Shown piece after piece: positions 19,084 to 26,486 of a stretch of 39,548 bases of DNA (positions are counted from its first letter, which is position 1; the number at the start of each line of letters is the position of its first letter). The DNA is taken from IMG/VR virus record IMGVR_UViG_3300032323_002587, positions 1 to 39,548 of that record, one strand, 5' to 3'. The notes beneath the pieces are model-generated. The model worked only from the letters and a program-made list of their open reading frames with translations, ran no database searches and was not told the DNA's origin. The stretch is from a virus. Made by a program: the position numbers and the translations under genes.

Positions 19084-20766
19084 TTATTTTCCTATTAATA
19101 AATTAAATTCTGGAAGATATAAAAAGTTTATTTCAGAATTATTTAGAGTATCCATTGCCTGTTCAATAGTTTCTACAATACAATCACCTGCAAGATTAAA
19201 TGAAGTGTTGAATAATATTGGAATGCCTGTTAGCTCTTTAAATGATTGTATTAACTGATAGTAATGACTGTTTTGTTTTTGATCCACGGTTTGTATTCTA
19301 CAAGTTCCGTCAACATGTATAATACTAGGAATGAGATTTTTTTTATTATCCAGTACATCTACGGCAAACATCATAAATGGACTACTATCTAATCCTCGTA
19401 AATCAAACCATTGATTAACGTCTTCTAACAAAATACTGCCAGCAAATGGTCTAAACCATTCTCTTTGCTTAACACGATTAACATAATCTTTGCCGTCTGG
19501 ATCTCGAGGATCATATAAAATGCTTCTATTTCCTAGTGCTCTTGGGCCTGCTTCGCTCTGACCCTGAAAAATTGCAACTATATTTTTTTGAGATAATAAT
19601 TCAGCAACACTTTTATAATTCACGGTTTGAATAGTATTATTTTTAGCTATTTTCTTTATTTCGTCAGCGGAATAAGATTTAGTCGGCCCGTAGTATATTG
19701 AATTTTGTTTTCTAATAGTACAGTCATTAGTAGTGCTGTGCCATATATACTTGGCAGCACCTAACGCTGTTCCTGCATCGCTTGAAATAGGTTCTATATA
19801 AATGTTAATATCTGTAGGTAGGTCTTTTAGATATTCATAATTAGCTACACAGTTTAGAAAAAATCCACCAGACAAACATAAATTTTTCTGATTAGTTGTA
19901 CTAATTAATCTTAGGATTTTTTCTTTAACATATTGTTGTGTCTCCAACTGCAAAGCTCTAGCAAAATTTGCCTGTATTTGAAAATCTGTTGTATCTAAAT
20001 ATGGATAATTTTTAGTGTTTAGGTATACTTTTCTAAGATCTGAACTATGTACTGTGAATAAATCTTTATTAATAATTCCGTCTATAATAATAGGAGGAAT
20101 ATTTAAATCTTCAACACCATATGATGCCATGCCCATCACTTTTCCAGCATCTAGTTCATGAAATCCAAAATGTAATGCTGTTTTTTGAAAAGCTAATGCT
20201 GGGCTTATAAAATCAACAATTCGAATTTTATCATTTAAGCTGGTGTTACACACAAAAGGAACTAGAACTTCTTTTTCTACTAATTCAAAATTACAAGGAT
20301 AAGTGGCTGTAAATGCTGAAAATTTCTCTCGTCCATACGACCCAGGTAAAAATCTATCATCACTGATATAAAATTCTGATCCCATGCCATCTTCGATAAT
20401 ACACAACGCTTCAGAAAATCCCGAATTGTAAAATGCACAGGCCGCATGCATCAAATGGTGCTCTTCCCAAAAATCAACTATTTGTTGTTGACTATTAAAG
20501 AATGACTTATCTAGATGTCTGATAAATGTGCTATAAACATCTTGCTCAATGAAAGATTCTGCAGGAACAGTTTTTCCAACCCCAGCTATTCCGATATATT
20601 CGATATTTTTAACATATTGAGGAATTTGAGATAGTGATTGAAATGGAAATCCGTCAAATTTAATGTTAGAAAACCTTTCATTTTCGATATGAAATTCAAT
20701 TTTTCCGTTCTTTAACAGAGTTACCGCAGAGTTATGTACTCTACTAATTCCAACGATATTTGTCAT
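19084..20766 (-). CDS. NodU/CmcH-family O-carbamoyltransferase
   Basis: A 560-aa protein, full length for the family. The N-terminal Kae1-like domain (~1-345) shows EEHHLMHAA with H103 and H107, IIEDGMGS with D126, and LSGGFFLNCVANYEYL at 298-313. The spacing of H103, H107 and D126 equals that recalled for the metal ligands H114, H118 and D137 of TobZ. The C-terminal YrdC-like domain (~360-560) has GQSEAGPRALGNRSI and FNTSFN. The family moves the carbamoyl group of carbamoyl phosphate, via carbamoyl-AMP, to a hydroxyl. The ATG at 20766 is preferred over an adjacent TTG; no Shine-Dalgarno is seen and TTAAATA lies 4 bp upstream. It is followed by a 2OG oxygenase. The substrate could be a hydroxylated residue, a sugar or a modified base; it is not determined here. 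Confidence 0.88.
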   Translation of the reverse strand: MTNIVGISRVHNSAVTLLKNGKIEFHIENERFSNIKFDGFPFQSLSQIPQYVKNIEYIGIAGVGKTVPAESFIEQDVYSTFIRHLDKSFFNSQQQIVDFWEEHHLMHAACAFYNSGFSEALCIIEDGMGSEFYISDDRFLPGSYGREKFSAFTATYPCNFELVEKEVLVPFVCNTSLNDKIRIVDFISPALAFQKTALHFGFHELDAGKVMGMASYGVEDLNIPPIIIDGIINKDLFTVHSSDLRKVYLNTKNYPYLDTTDFQIQANFARALQLETQQYVKEKILRLISTTNQKNLCLSGGFFLNCVANYEYLKDLPTDINIYIEPISSDAGTALGAAKYIWHSTTNDCTIRKQNSIYYGPTKSYSADEIKKIAKNNTIQTVNYKSVAELLSQKNIVAIFQGQSEAGPRALGNRSILYDPRDPDGKDYVNRVKQREWFRPFAGSILLEDVNQWFDLRGLDSSPFMMFAVDVLDNKKNLIPSIIHVDGTCRIQTVDQKQNSHYYQLIQSFKELTGIPILFNTSFNLAGDCIVETIEQAMDTLNNSEINFLYLPEFNLLIGK

Positions 20767-20770
20767 CAAG

Positions 20771-20777
20771 TATTTAA
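20771..20777 (-). promoter_or_regulatory. Late-promoter-like element, near-leaderless
   Basis: TTAAATA on the minus strand ends 4 nt before the carbamoyltransferase ATG (20766). T4 late spacing would place the transcript start one base inside the start codon, i.e. essentially leaderless given one-base uncertainty. There is no Shine-Dalgarno. Confidence 0.35.
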
Positions 20778-20829
20778 CCGAGCACTTTATTCACACAAAA
20801 AAAACACATAAACTGAACAGTTCTTTGAC

Positions 20830-20836
20830 ATAAATA
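20830..20836 (+). promoter_or_regulatory. T4-type late promoter before adhesin B
   Basis: ATAAATA lies 38 bp before the adhesin B start. The predicted transcript would begin near 20842, with a 33-nt leader carrying an AGAGGA ribosome binding site. It sits in the 108-bp divergent gap shared with the carbamoyltransferase, which also holds a small palindrome AACTG-AA-CAGTT (20811-20822). Confidence 0.6.
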
Positions 20837-20874
20837 GTTGAATAAATCAATATTTCCGTTTTTAGAGGATTAAA

Positions 20875-22647
20875 ATGGCAAAATTACAAAATACGCTTGT
20901 TGCAGGAACCGGAGCTATAACTCCATCGTCTGGAACTGAAGGCCAACGGCCAGCCGACACTATAGTTTCATTTACTAGTACTGGTTCAACTACTTGGACC
21001 TGTCCTACAGGTATAACATCTGTAGAAGTGCTAGTAGTTGCAGGAGGTGGAGCTGGTGGCACATCAAACGCAGCAGGAGGTGGCGCAGGCGGGCTAATCT
21101 ACAGACCAAAATATACAGTAGTTCCAAATACAACATACAGTATATCAGTAGGGGCTGGAAACACTAATCCACAACGTTTTCCAGTAGATAATGCTTCACA
21201 TAAAGGCGGTAATTCAAGTTTTGATACGTTGATTGCATTAGGTGGCGGTAACGGTGGCGGAGACGACAGTCCTGGAATTCCTGGAGGATCTGGTGGTGGA
21301 TCAGCAGACAATCCAAATATGCTAGGTGGAACAGGGTTGCAATCAACCAGCGCCAGCGGTGGATACGGATACCCCGGCGGCAATACAGTAAGTTGGAACA
21401 ACGACGGTGGTACTGGCGGTGGTGGGGCAGGTGCAGCAGGAAGACACCATGGTGAAACACCAAGTTATGATGGCGGTACCGGATTGTTATTTGACATTTC
21501 GGGTACAGCAACTTTTTATGCCGGCGGCGGTGGTGGGTTTCGAAGAGATATTACTGGCTACGGACCTCCACAAGGTTCAGGCAGTCCAGTAGCTTCTGGT
21601 AGTGGACGAAGCGGCGCAGGTGGCCGCGGAGGTGGCGGCAATGCTGGTGAAACTGGCGTAGCAGGAGCAGCTAATACTGGCGGGGGTGGTGGTGGCAGTG
21701 GAACTGGGACTGGCGGTAATGGTGGTCCTGGAGTTGTAATTTTACGTTACAATACAGAAATAGGTGGATCTTCAGTAGGTTCAACTCGATATAACTCAAC
21801 ATTAGCTCGATTAGAAATAAGACAAGAAGGAAGATGGATTCCAGTTAATAAATTAATTCAAACTTTCAATTCTTCTGGCACATTTAATGTACCAACAGGT
21901 GTACAAATAGTTGATGTTTTAGTTGTTGCTGGAGGTGGTGGTGGTGGGCAAGACGTTGGTGGAGGCGGTGGCGGAGGCGGAGTTGTTGAAGCATTCGATT
22001 TCCCTGTAAGTCCAGGAAGTGCCATACCAGTAACAGTCGGCGGAGGAGGACAGGGTTCTCCTTGGCCAGGCACATCAGGTCATGGCCAACCAGGCGGCAA
22101 CTCTTCGTTTGGACCACTAACTGCAATTGGCGGTGGCGGTGGCGGATCCTGGGCTGGTAATGCTGGACAAGGCGGAGGCTCAGGTGGCGGTGCAGGTTCA
22201 TCGCCAGGGTCCTGGGATTTTGACGGTAATGGTGCTGGCAACCAACCAACTGTTTCAAATCAATATGCTAGAAATTATGGAAATCCAGGCGGAAGATCTG
22301 CTGCCGGTAACGCACCGTTATACGGTCGTGGAGGCGGTGGTGGTGGGGCCGGAGAACCGGGTCATCCTGCTAGAGGACATACAGGATGGGGAGACGGTGG
22401 TGATGGTATAGCTAGTACTATATCCGGATCAACAGCATTCTACGGTGGAGGTGGTGGTGGTACTAACGACCAAGGAACTCTATCAACATACGGCGGAAGA
22501 GGTGGCGGCGGAAGAGGATCACAAAACGCTCAACCGGCAGAAGCACAACCTTGGATGCCTGGAACAGCCAATACCGGTGGCGGTGGCGGTGGTGGAACTA
22601 ATAACGGAGCTCCGGGTGGATCCGGTGTTGTTATTGTTCGTTTTTAA
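20875..22647 (+). CDS. Glycine-rich receptor-binding (adhesin-like) protein B, two-domain
   Basis: A 590-aa paralogue of adhesin A. Its N-terminal segment (MAKLQNTLVAGTG...QRPA) matches the shared attachment-like leader. Two glycine-rich domains (~30-290 and ~325-590) each start (C/V)PTG(I/V)xxVxVLVVAGGG and end GPGVVILRY or GSGVVIVRF, separated by a GSTRYNS...GRW motif near residues 302-324. A clear AGAGGA site and late promoter lie upstream. It converges with a glycosyltransferase gene with only 3 bp between the stops. Likely an alternative or additional receptor-binding tip. Glycine-rich loops of this kind are expected to vary fast between relatives. Confidence 0.75.
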   Translation: MAKLQNTLVAGTGAITPSSGTEGQRPADTIVSFTSTGSTTWTCPTGITSVEVLVVAGGGAGGTSNAAGGGAGGLIYRPKYTVVPNTTYSISVGAGNTNPQRFPVDNASHKGGNSSFDTLIALGGGNGGGDDSPGIPGGSGGGSADNPNMLGGTGLQSTSASGGYGYPGGNTVSWNNDGGTGGGGAGAAGRHHGETPSYDGGTGLLFDISGTATFYAGGGGGFRRDITGYGPPQGSGSPVASGSGRSGAGGRGGGGNAGETGVAGAANTGGGGGGSGTGTGGNGGPGVVILRYNTEIGGSSVGSTRYNSTLARLEIRQEGRWIPVNKLIQTFNSSGTFNVPTGVQIVDVLVVAGGGGGGQDVGGGGGGGGVVEAFDFPVSPGSAIPVTVGGGGQGSPWPGTSGHGQPGGNSSFGPLTAIGGGGGGSWAGNAGQGGGSGGGAGSSPGSWDFDGNGAGNQPTVSNQYARNYGNPGGRSAAGNAPLYGRGGGGGGAGEPGHPARGHTGWGDGGDGIASTISGSTAFYGGGGGGTNDQGTLSTYGGRGGGGRGSQNAQPAEAQPWMPGTANTGGGGGGGTNNGAPGGSGVVIVRF

Positions 22648-22650
22648 GAT

Positions 22651-23358
22651 TTAATTATTAGTTGAAATCCAACCACTAGCAATTTTTGATAAAACTGCAG
22701 CCCGTTGATTATGAGGAATTCCATAATCGTGAAATAGATAATCTTCGGGCGAAGTTAATTGATAACGATCTGGTTTGTTTGAATACTCATTAAAAATTGA
22801 TGATAAACTTTTTGTTTTTAATCCGTACTTCGAAATATTACAGCTAAGTGTATAATCGTCTAACAAGTGCATGTTATCCATGCCTTTACTTTTTTCCCAG
22901 TTAGTAACTTTAATATTTTTAACCAGTTCCTCTGGAGATTCTTCTAACGGTCTCCATAAGTCTCGACACCAGTTTGAAGCAACAGCAAACCAATTACCAA
23001 TTCCGATGTGTCTACCGTCACGCTGAAACCATTCGTTGGTTTTGAATCTAACAGGAGCAAGATCAAAAGCTGCAAACATCACTGTATCTTTTTGTAAAAG
23101 TGCTGTCGGATCAAAAAAATCAGGATGTACTAAACAGTCAGCATCTAAAAATATGTTCCAGTCGTTGTTGTGAATCGCACTAAGGTTGTATATTTGTAAT
23201 TTTTCACAAGGTGCAGGATAATTAGGAAATTTTCTTTCTGAAATAATATGAAAATCAGCACCAATTTTATCTGCCCACGCTTGCATTGCCGGAAAAGTAA
23301 TTGATGTTATGTCAGTACGATAATTGTCCACTGATAAAGTATAAACTGTTTTTTTCAT
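22651..23358 (-). CDS. GT-A-fold glycosyltransferase-like protein (cassette B)
   Basis: A 235-aa protein. It begins KKTVYTLSVDNYR and has the region KLQIYNLSAIH followed by DWNIFLDADCLVHPDFF, where D72-A-D74 is the DxD metal/nucleotide-sugar motif of GT-A enzymes. A GIGNWFAVAS stretch at ~119-128, HLLDDYTLSCNISKYG and a late H210 (FHDYG) fit GT8/GT-like folds. There is no signal peptide or membrane segment, so it should act in the cytoplasm. It starts directly after the preceding oxygenase stop and ends 3 bp from adhesin B. It could glycosylate a hydroxylated adhesin, DNA or a host glycan; the substrate is unknown. Confidence 0.65.
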   Translation of the reverse strand: MKKTVYTLSVDNYRTDITSITFPAMQAWADKIGADFHIISERKFPNYPAPCEKLQIYNLSAIHNNDWNIFLDADCLVHPDFFDPTALLQKDTVMFAAFDLAPVRFKTNEWFQRDGRHIGIGNWFAVASNWCRDLWRPLEESPEELVKNIKVTNWEKSKGMDNMHLLDDYTLSCNISKYGLKTKSLSSIFNEYSNKPDRYQLTSPEDYLFHDYGIPHNQRAAVLSKIASGWISTNN

Positions 23359-23958
23359 TTATGATAACGTAGTATTAAAATTTGTATTAAAAGAAATTGA
23401 AATTCTATCAGTGTCTTGAGTGTTTGGTTCAACATAGTGTTGTAACCAGGCTGGAAATATTACTAGTTTTCCAGGGTTTGGAACCACACTAAATCTAGCA
23501 GAAGTAAAATTATTATATTCTCCAACATGATTCGGAGTTAGATGATATTGATGATTAATAGCAGGATGTTGAAACACAATATTGCCATCATTGCCTGAAG
23601 TGGAAACATAGTACACACCAGAAAATACACTGTTTTGATGTATGTGCGGTCGATTAAAACTTCCTAAAGAATTTATATTAATCCACATATTCATAATCTT
23701 TATTTCTGCTGGAATCTTTAATCTAAATGTCTCATGAAGAAATTTAGTTCTTTCTAAAATTTCGTTGTAAAGTTTTAAAATTTCAGGATGTGTATTAGCA
23801 AAATCAATGTCTTCACTCTGCCACCCTTTGACATTGCTACAAAGTCGACCTGATGATTGACTTTTTAATTTAACAGCATATTTGCAAATAGCAGAATTAT
23901 CAATAGAGGTTAAATCTTCAGCCGCAATAGGCGACATAAAACAATGATCAATAATCAT
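23359..23958 (-). CDS. 2OG-Fe(II) oxygenase, TIGR02466/PF13759-like (cassette B)
   Basis: A 199-aa protein with the family signatures MWININSLGSFNRPHIHQNS, SGVYYVST, a P.PGKLVIFPAWLQHYVEPN block and RISISFN. Likely iron ligands are H105 or H107 and H174, with R185 as the 2-oxoglutarate anchor. This subfamily has an HxH-type first motif instead of the usual HxD and is common in marine phages and bacteria, with an unclear substrate. Its ATG overlaps the stop of the upstream gene by one base (TAATG), so it is translationally coupled, and it is followed at once by the glycosyltransferase. Confidence 0.82.
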   Translation of the reverse strand: MIIDHCFMSPIAAEDLTSIDNSAICKYAVKLKSQSSGRLCSNVKGWQSEDIDFANTHPEILKLYNEILERTKFLHETFRLKIPAEIKIMNMWININSLGSFNRPHIHQNSVFSGVYYVSTSGNDGNIVFQHPAINHQYHLTPNHVGEYNNFTSARFSVVPNPGKLVIFPAWLQHYVEPNTQDTDRISISFNTNFNTTLS

Positions 23959-24566
23959 TAAAACTCAATCCACCCAGTGATAACATATTTAGATTCAGTT
24001 AACGGAGGATTTCCTCTATGGGTATGAGTAAATCCAGCTGGCCACAACAGTAATTGATTTTTCGTAGGTTTAAATCTCTTTTTAAGATACAAAAACTCTG
24101 TTTCTCCGCCGTCATCGATGTCGTTGAGGTACAGCATAAATGCAAACAGTCTTGTGCAAGATTGGCGTTCGGCCGCTTCAGTATGCCATCGGTGATAGCC
24201 TTCACCGGGGTCAGTTTTTTGAATTTTTATATCGTAAATTTTATGTTCGCCGAACTCTGACAGAATGCTGTATTTTTTAGCATATTCTGTATAACAAAAT
24301 GCCCAAAAACATGCGGTAAAATCATGATTTACATAGTGTATTCTTACATCTTTGGTCCACGACCCTGTTATTAAATCGTGGGATGTATCAGCTATCATAT
24401 GTTTTGGTATTTTTGCATTAGAATCTCTAGTACGGACTAGATTGTTTGCTTCTAGTTCTTTATAGTATTCAATGTATTTGTCACACATTTCTTCCGGAAA
24501 TGCATTGTTAAAAACTCCGATAAAATCTTCGGTTATTTCAAAATTAAAAGTGTTGGTATTGTTCAT
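23958..24566 (-). CDS. 2OG-Fe(II) oxygenase with HxE motif, prolyl-4-hydroxylase-like (cassette B)
   Basis: A 202-aa protein counted from the ATG at 24566; ATG at 24572 and TTG at 24587 are in frame, and none has a Shine-Dalgarno. The core reads GEGYHRWHTE, LFAFMLYLND, GGETEFLY, LLLWPAGFTHTHRG and KYVITGW. Likely ligands are H128, E130 and H183, with K193 ten residues after the last His, the spacing known from prolyl 4-hydroxylase. The acidic iron ligand is Glu instead of Asp. It is a paralogue of the oxygenase at 30007, which keeps the same HTE. It is the first gene of the cassette facing adhesin B. Substrate unknown. Confidence 0.8.
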   Translation of the reverse strand: MNNTNTFNFEITEDFIGVFNNAFPEEMCDKYIEYYKELEANNLVRTRDSNAKIPKHMIADTSHDLITGSWTKDVRIHYVNHDFTACFWAFCYTEYAKKYSILSEFGEHKIYDIKIQKTDPGEGYHRWHTEAAERQSCTRLFAFMLYLNDIDDGGETEFLYLKKRFKPTKNQLLLWPAGFTHTHRGNPPLTESKYVITGWIEF

Positions 24567-24575
24567 AAACATACT

Positions 24576-24583
24576 TATTTCAA
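24576..24583 (-). promoter_or_regulatory. Weak late-promoter-like element before cassette B
   Basis: TTGAAATA differs from the T4 late box TATAAATA at two positions. T4 spacing predicts a start near 24570, four bases before the ATG at 24566, which is why that start was chosen. This is weak evidence. Confidence 0.25.
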
Positions 24584-24610
24584 ACAAGATTTTCTTTACA
24601 TATTTCTGAA

Positions 24611-24638
24611 ATAAATAGAAGCGTAAAATAGATAAATA
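24611..24638 (+). promoter_or_regulatory. Tandem T4-type late promoter elements before adhesin C
   Basis: Two exact ATAAATA boxes, at 24611-24617 and 24632-24638, precede adhesin C. Predicted starts are near 24623 and 24644. Both leaders include the AAGGAAA ribosome binding site at 24659-24665. This is the only place in the window with two boxes. Confidence 0.6.
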
Positions 24639-24674
24639 ATAGCATATTCCAAAAACTAAGGAAATTTAAAAACA

Positions 24675-25685
24675 ATGGCTACACTTCAGAATACAGATAT
24701 TGCGGGTAATAGTTTTCTAGAGTTACCAGCTGGAAATACCTCCGAGCGACCAGGTAGTCCTGTAACAGGCATGGTACGATTTAACACTGAGCTAGGTGTA
24801 TTAGAAACTTGGACAGGATCGGCCTGGGCAGCAGCAGTCCAAAGAAAAGACGGAAAGTTTACCGCGGTTAGTTTTAGAGATCCGGGTAGTTACACATTTA
24901 CAGTGCCAGTGGGTGTTGATTTTGTGCAGGTATTGGTAATTGCCGGTGGCGGCGGTGGCGCCAATAGACACGGAGGTGGCGGCGGTGCTGGCGGAATGAT
25001 TGAACAGTATTACTATCCTGTAACTCCGGGCGGATCAGTTCCGCTAACTGTAGGTGCAGGTGGCCCAGGCAATACGGGCCCTAATCCTCATGGCAATCCC
25101 GGAGGACAGGGTGGCCCTTCATCATTCGGATACCTAACTGCAATAGGCGGTGGTGGTGGAGTCAGCGACGGAAATAGTCCAGTACTACCGGGCGGATCTG
25201 GAGGAGGCGGCAGTCACAATCCAGGTAACATTTCTGGAACAGGCCGTCGCTGGGACAACAATAGTGATTATTATCAAGGATATCCAGGCGGCGGAGCATC
25301 TAATGGTCCAACTACTGTTGGTGGTACTGGGCCTTTTCCTGGTACTAATCCACCACATGCAGGTGGGGGCGGAGGTGGTGCAGGCGCCGCAGGACAGCCA
25401 AGTTTTGATCCAACACACAATGGAAACGGCGGAATTGGTCGAGTAAGTTGGATTACCGGTGAAGCAAGATGGTATGCCGGTGGCGGTGGCGGTGGCAGTC
25501 ATGCAGGACAAACACATGGCGGTCAGGGTGGATTAGGAGGCGGCGGACGCGGAGGCGGCCACGCACAACCAGGTGTTCCGGGCACAGGTGGCGGAGGCGG
25601 CTGTTTTAGTAACAACAATCCAGCCGGCGGCACTGGTGGAGACGGAATTGTAATTGTTAGATGGACAGAAAAAGGACCTTTATGA
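24675..25685 (+). CDS. Glycine-rich receptor-binding (adhesin-like) protein C, single-domain
   Basis: A 336-aa paralogue of adhesins A and B. It keeps the shared N-terminal segment (MATLQNTDIAGNS...ERPG), followed at once by the GMVRFNT...W motif (~32-54), then a single glycine-rich domain (~70-330) that starts FTVPVGVDFVQVLVIAGGG and ends GDGIVIVRW. It lacks the second domain of A and B. Two late promoter boxes and an AAGGAAA site precede it. The stop overlaps the start of the next small gene (ATGA). Likely a receptor-binding tip; it may be the ancestral single-domain form or a shortened version. Confidence 0.75.
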   Translation: MATLQNTDIAGNSFLELPAGNTSERPGSPVTGMVRFNTELGVLETWTGSAWAAAVQRKDGKFTAVSFRDPGSYTFTVPVGVDFVQVLVIAGGGGGANRHGGGGGAGGMIEQYYYPVTPGGSVPLTVGAGGPGNTGPNPHGNPGGQGGPSSFGYLTAIGGGGGVSDGNSPVLPGGSGGGGSHNPGNISGTGRRWDNNSDYYQGYPGGGASNGPTTVGGTGPFPGTNPPHAGGGGGGAGAAGQPSFDPTHNGNGGIGRVSWITGEARWYAGGGGGGSHAGQTHGGQGGLGGGGRGGGHAQPGVPGTGGGGGCFSNNNPAGGTGGDGIVIVRWTEKGPL

Positions 25686-25906
25686 AATCTACAGCAGAAA
25701 TTAAAGAAATGTACAAACGTTTTAAAATTTATACATGGAATGATACTATTCCAAATTTATATTTAAAATGGAATCAGTTAAATCCTGGATTAGCATTTTC
25801 GGTAGAATTTAACAGCGATTTAAATCTAGCCTGTTTTCATACCAACGGAATCGCAGATTTTGAAACAGATGAAGATATGAGAAGTAAAATTGGTGAACTT
25901 GAATAA
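25682..25906 (+). CDS. Hypothetical 74-aa protein coupled to adhesin C
   Basis: The ATG at 25682 overlaps the adhesin C stop (ATGA) and has AGGA five bases upstream within the adhesin gene; an upstream in-frame ATG at 25661 is buried in adhesin C. The protein starts MKSTAEIKEMYKRFKIYTW and ends in an acidic tail (TDEDMRSKIGELE). No family, signal peptide or membrane segment is recognised. Strict coupling suggests it works with adhesin C, for example as an assembly chaperone or scaffold as T-even adhesin accessory proteins do, but that is inference. Confidence 0.55.
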   Translation: MKSTAEIKEMYKRFKIYTWNDTIPNLYLKWNQLNPGLAFSVEFNSDLNLACFHTNGIADFETDEDMRSKIGELE

Positions 25907-25907
25907 T

Positions 25908-26486
25908 TTATTTTTTTAAAATAACATTAACATTCATATTCACTCTAAGACAGGTATTTACTGGATTAGATTGTGTGTGATATATAGATCCGTCGAATAA
26001 TACACAAGATCCTTTTTTAGGTGTTACTCGACGGATTATTTTTAAATTTTCTTTTGTTAGATCAGTTGGAGTTTCAAAAAATATAGTGTCTCCATCTGAA
26101 TCATTAATATAATATAATAATACATGATGTGGATCTGGTATATCTACATGAGGTCCGTTAAAGTTATCGGGTTGATATCCTGGCACAGGTGTAGTTATGC
26201 TTAGTTTTATTCTTAATAACTCTTCAATTTTAACATTAAACTTTTCAGCAATATCATTAACTAGATGCTTCAAGCCTAACTGTTCTTCGTAGTATACAGA
26301 GTTGGCTTTTCCGTCACGATATGCAACATGAGAAAATCCTCCAGTTTTAAAAAATCTCTTATCGTAAACTTCCCCGTTAAATCCGCTAATATTTTCATAA
26401 TAAAAATACGGCATCTCTGTAGTGGCTATTTTTTCAAGATAATCTTGTAGATCTTTCGGTATAATATTTTCTATAATTTGAATCAT
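25908..26486 (-). CDS. 2OG-Fe(II) oxygenase (cassette C, last gene)
   Basis: A 192-aa protein. Ligands are probably H113 and D115 (GPHVDIPDPH) and H170 (DGSIYHTQ), with R181 as the 2-oxoglutarate anchor. LLYYINDSDGDTIFFE and VTPKKGSCVLFDG are shared almost word for word with the oxygenase at 31566, so these two are paralogues within one operon. Its ATG overlaps the halogenase stop (ATGA). It is the distal gene of the ten-gene operon and ends 1 bp from the convergent 74-aa gene. Substrate unknown. Confidence 0.82.
   Translation of the reverse strand: MIQIIENIIPKDLQDYLEKIATTEMPYFYYENISGFNGEVYDKRFFKTGGFSHVAYRDGKANSVYYEEQLGLKHLVNDIAEKFNVKIEELLRIKLSITTPVPGYQPDNFNGPHVDIPDPHHVLLYYINDSDGDTIFFETPTDLTKENLKIIRRVTPKKGSCVLFDGSIYHTQSNPVNTCLRVNMNVNVILKK

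Noticed and set aside
19084-20766. Carbamoyltransferase as a DNA hypermodification enzyme
   Set aside because: Kept only as an alternative: no TET-like dioxygenase, thymidylate synthase-like or DNA kinase gene is in the window, and the context is tail genes.
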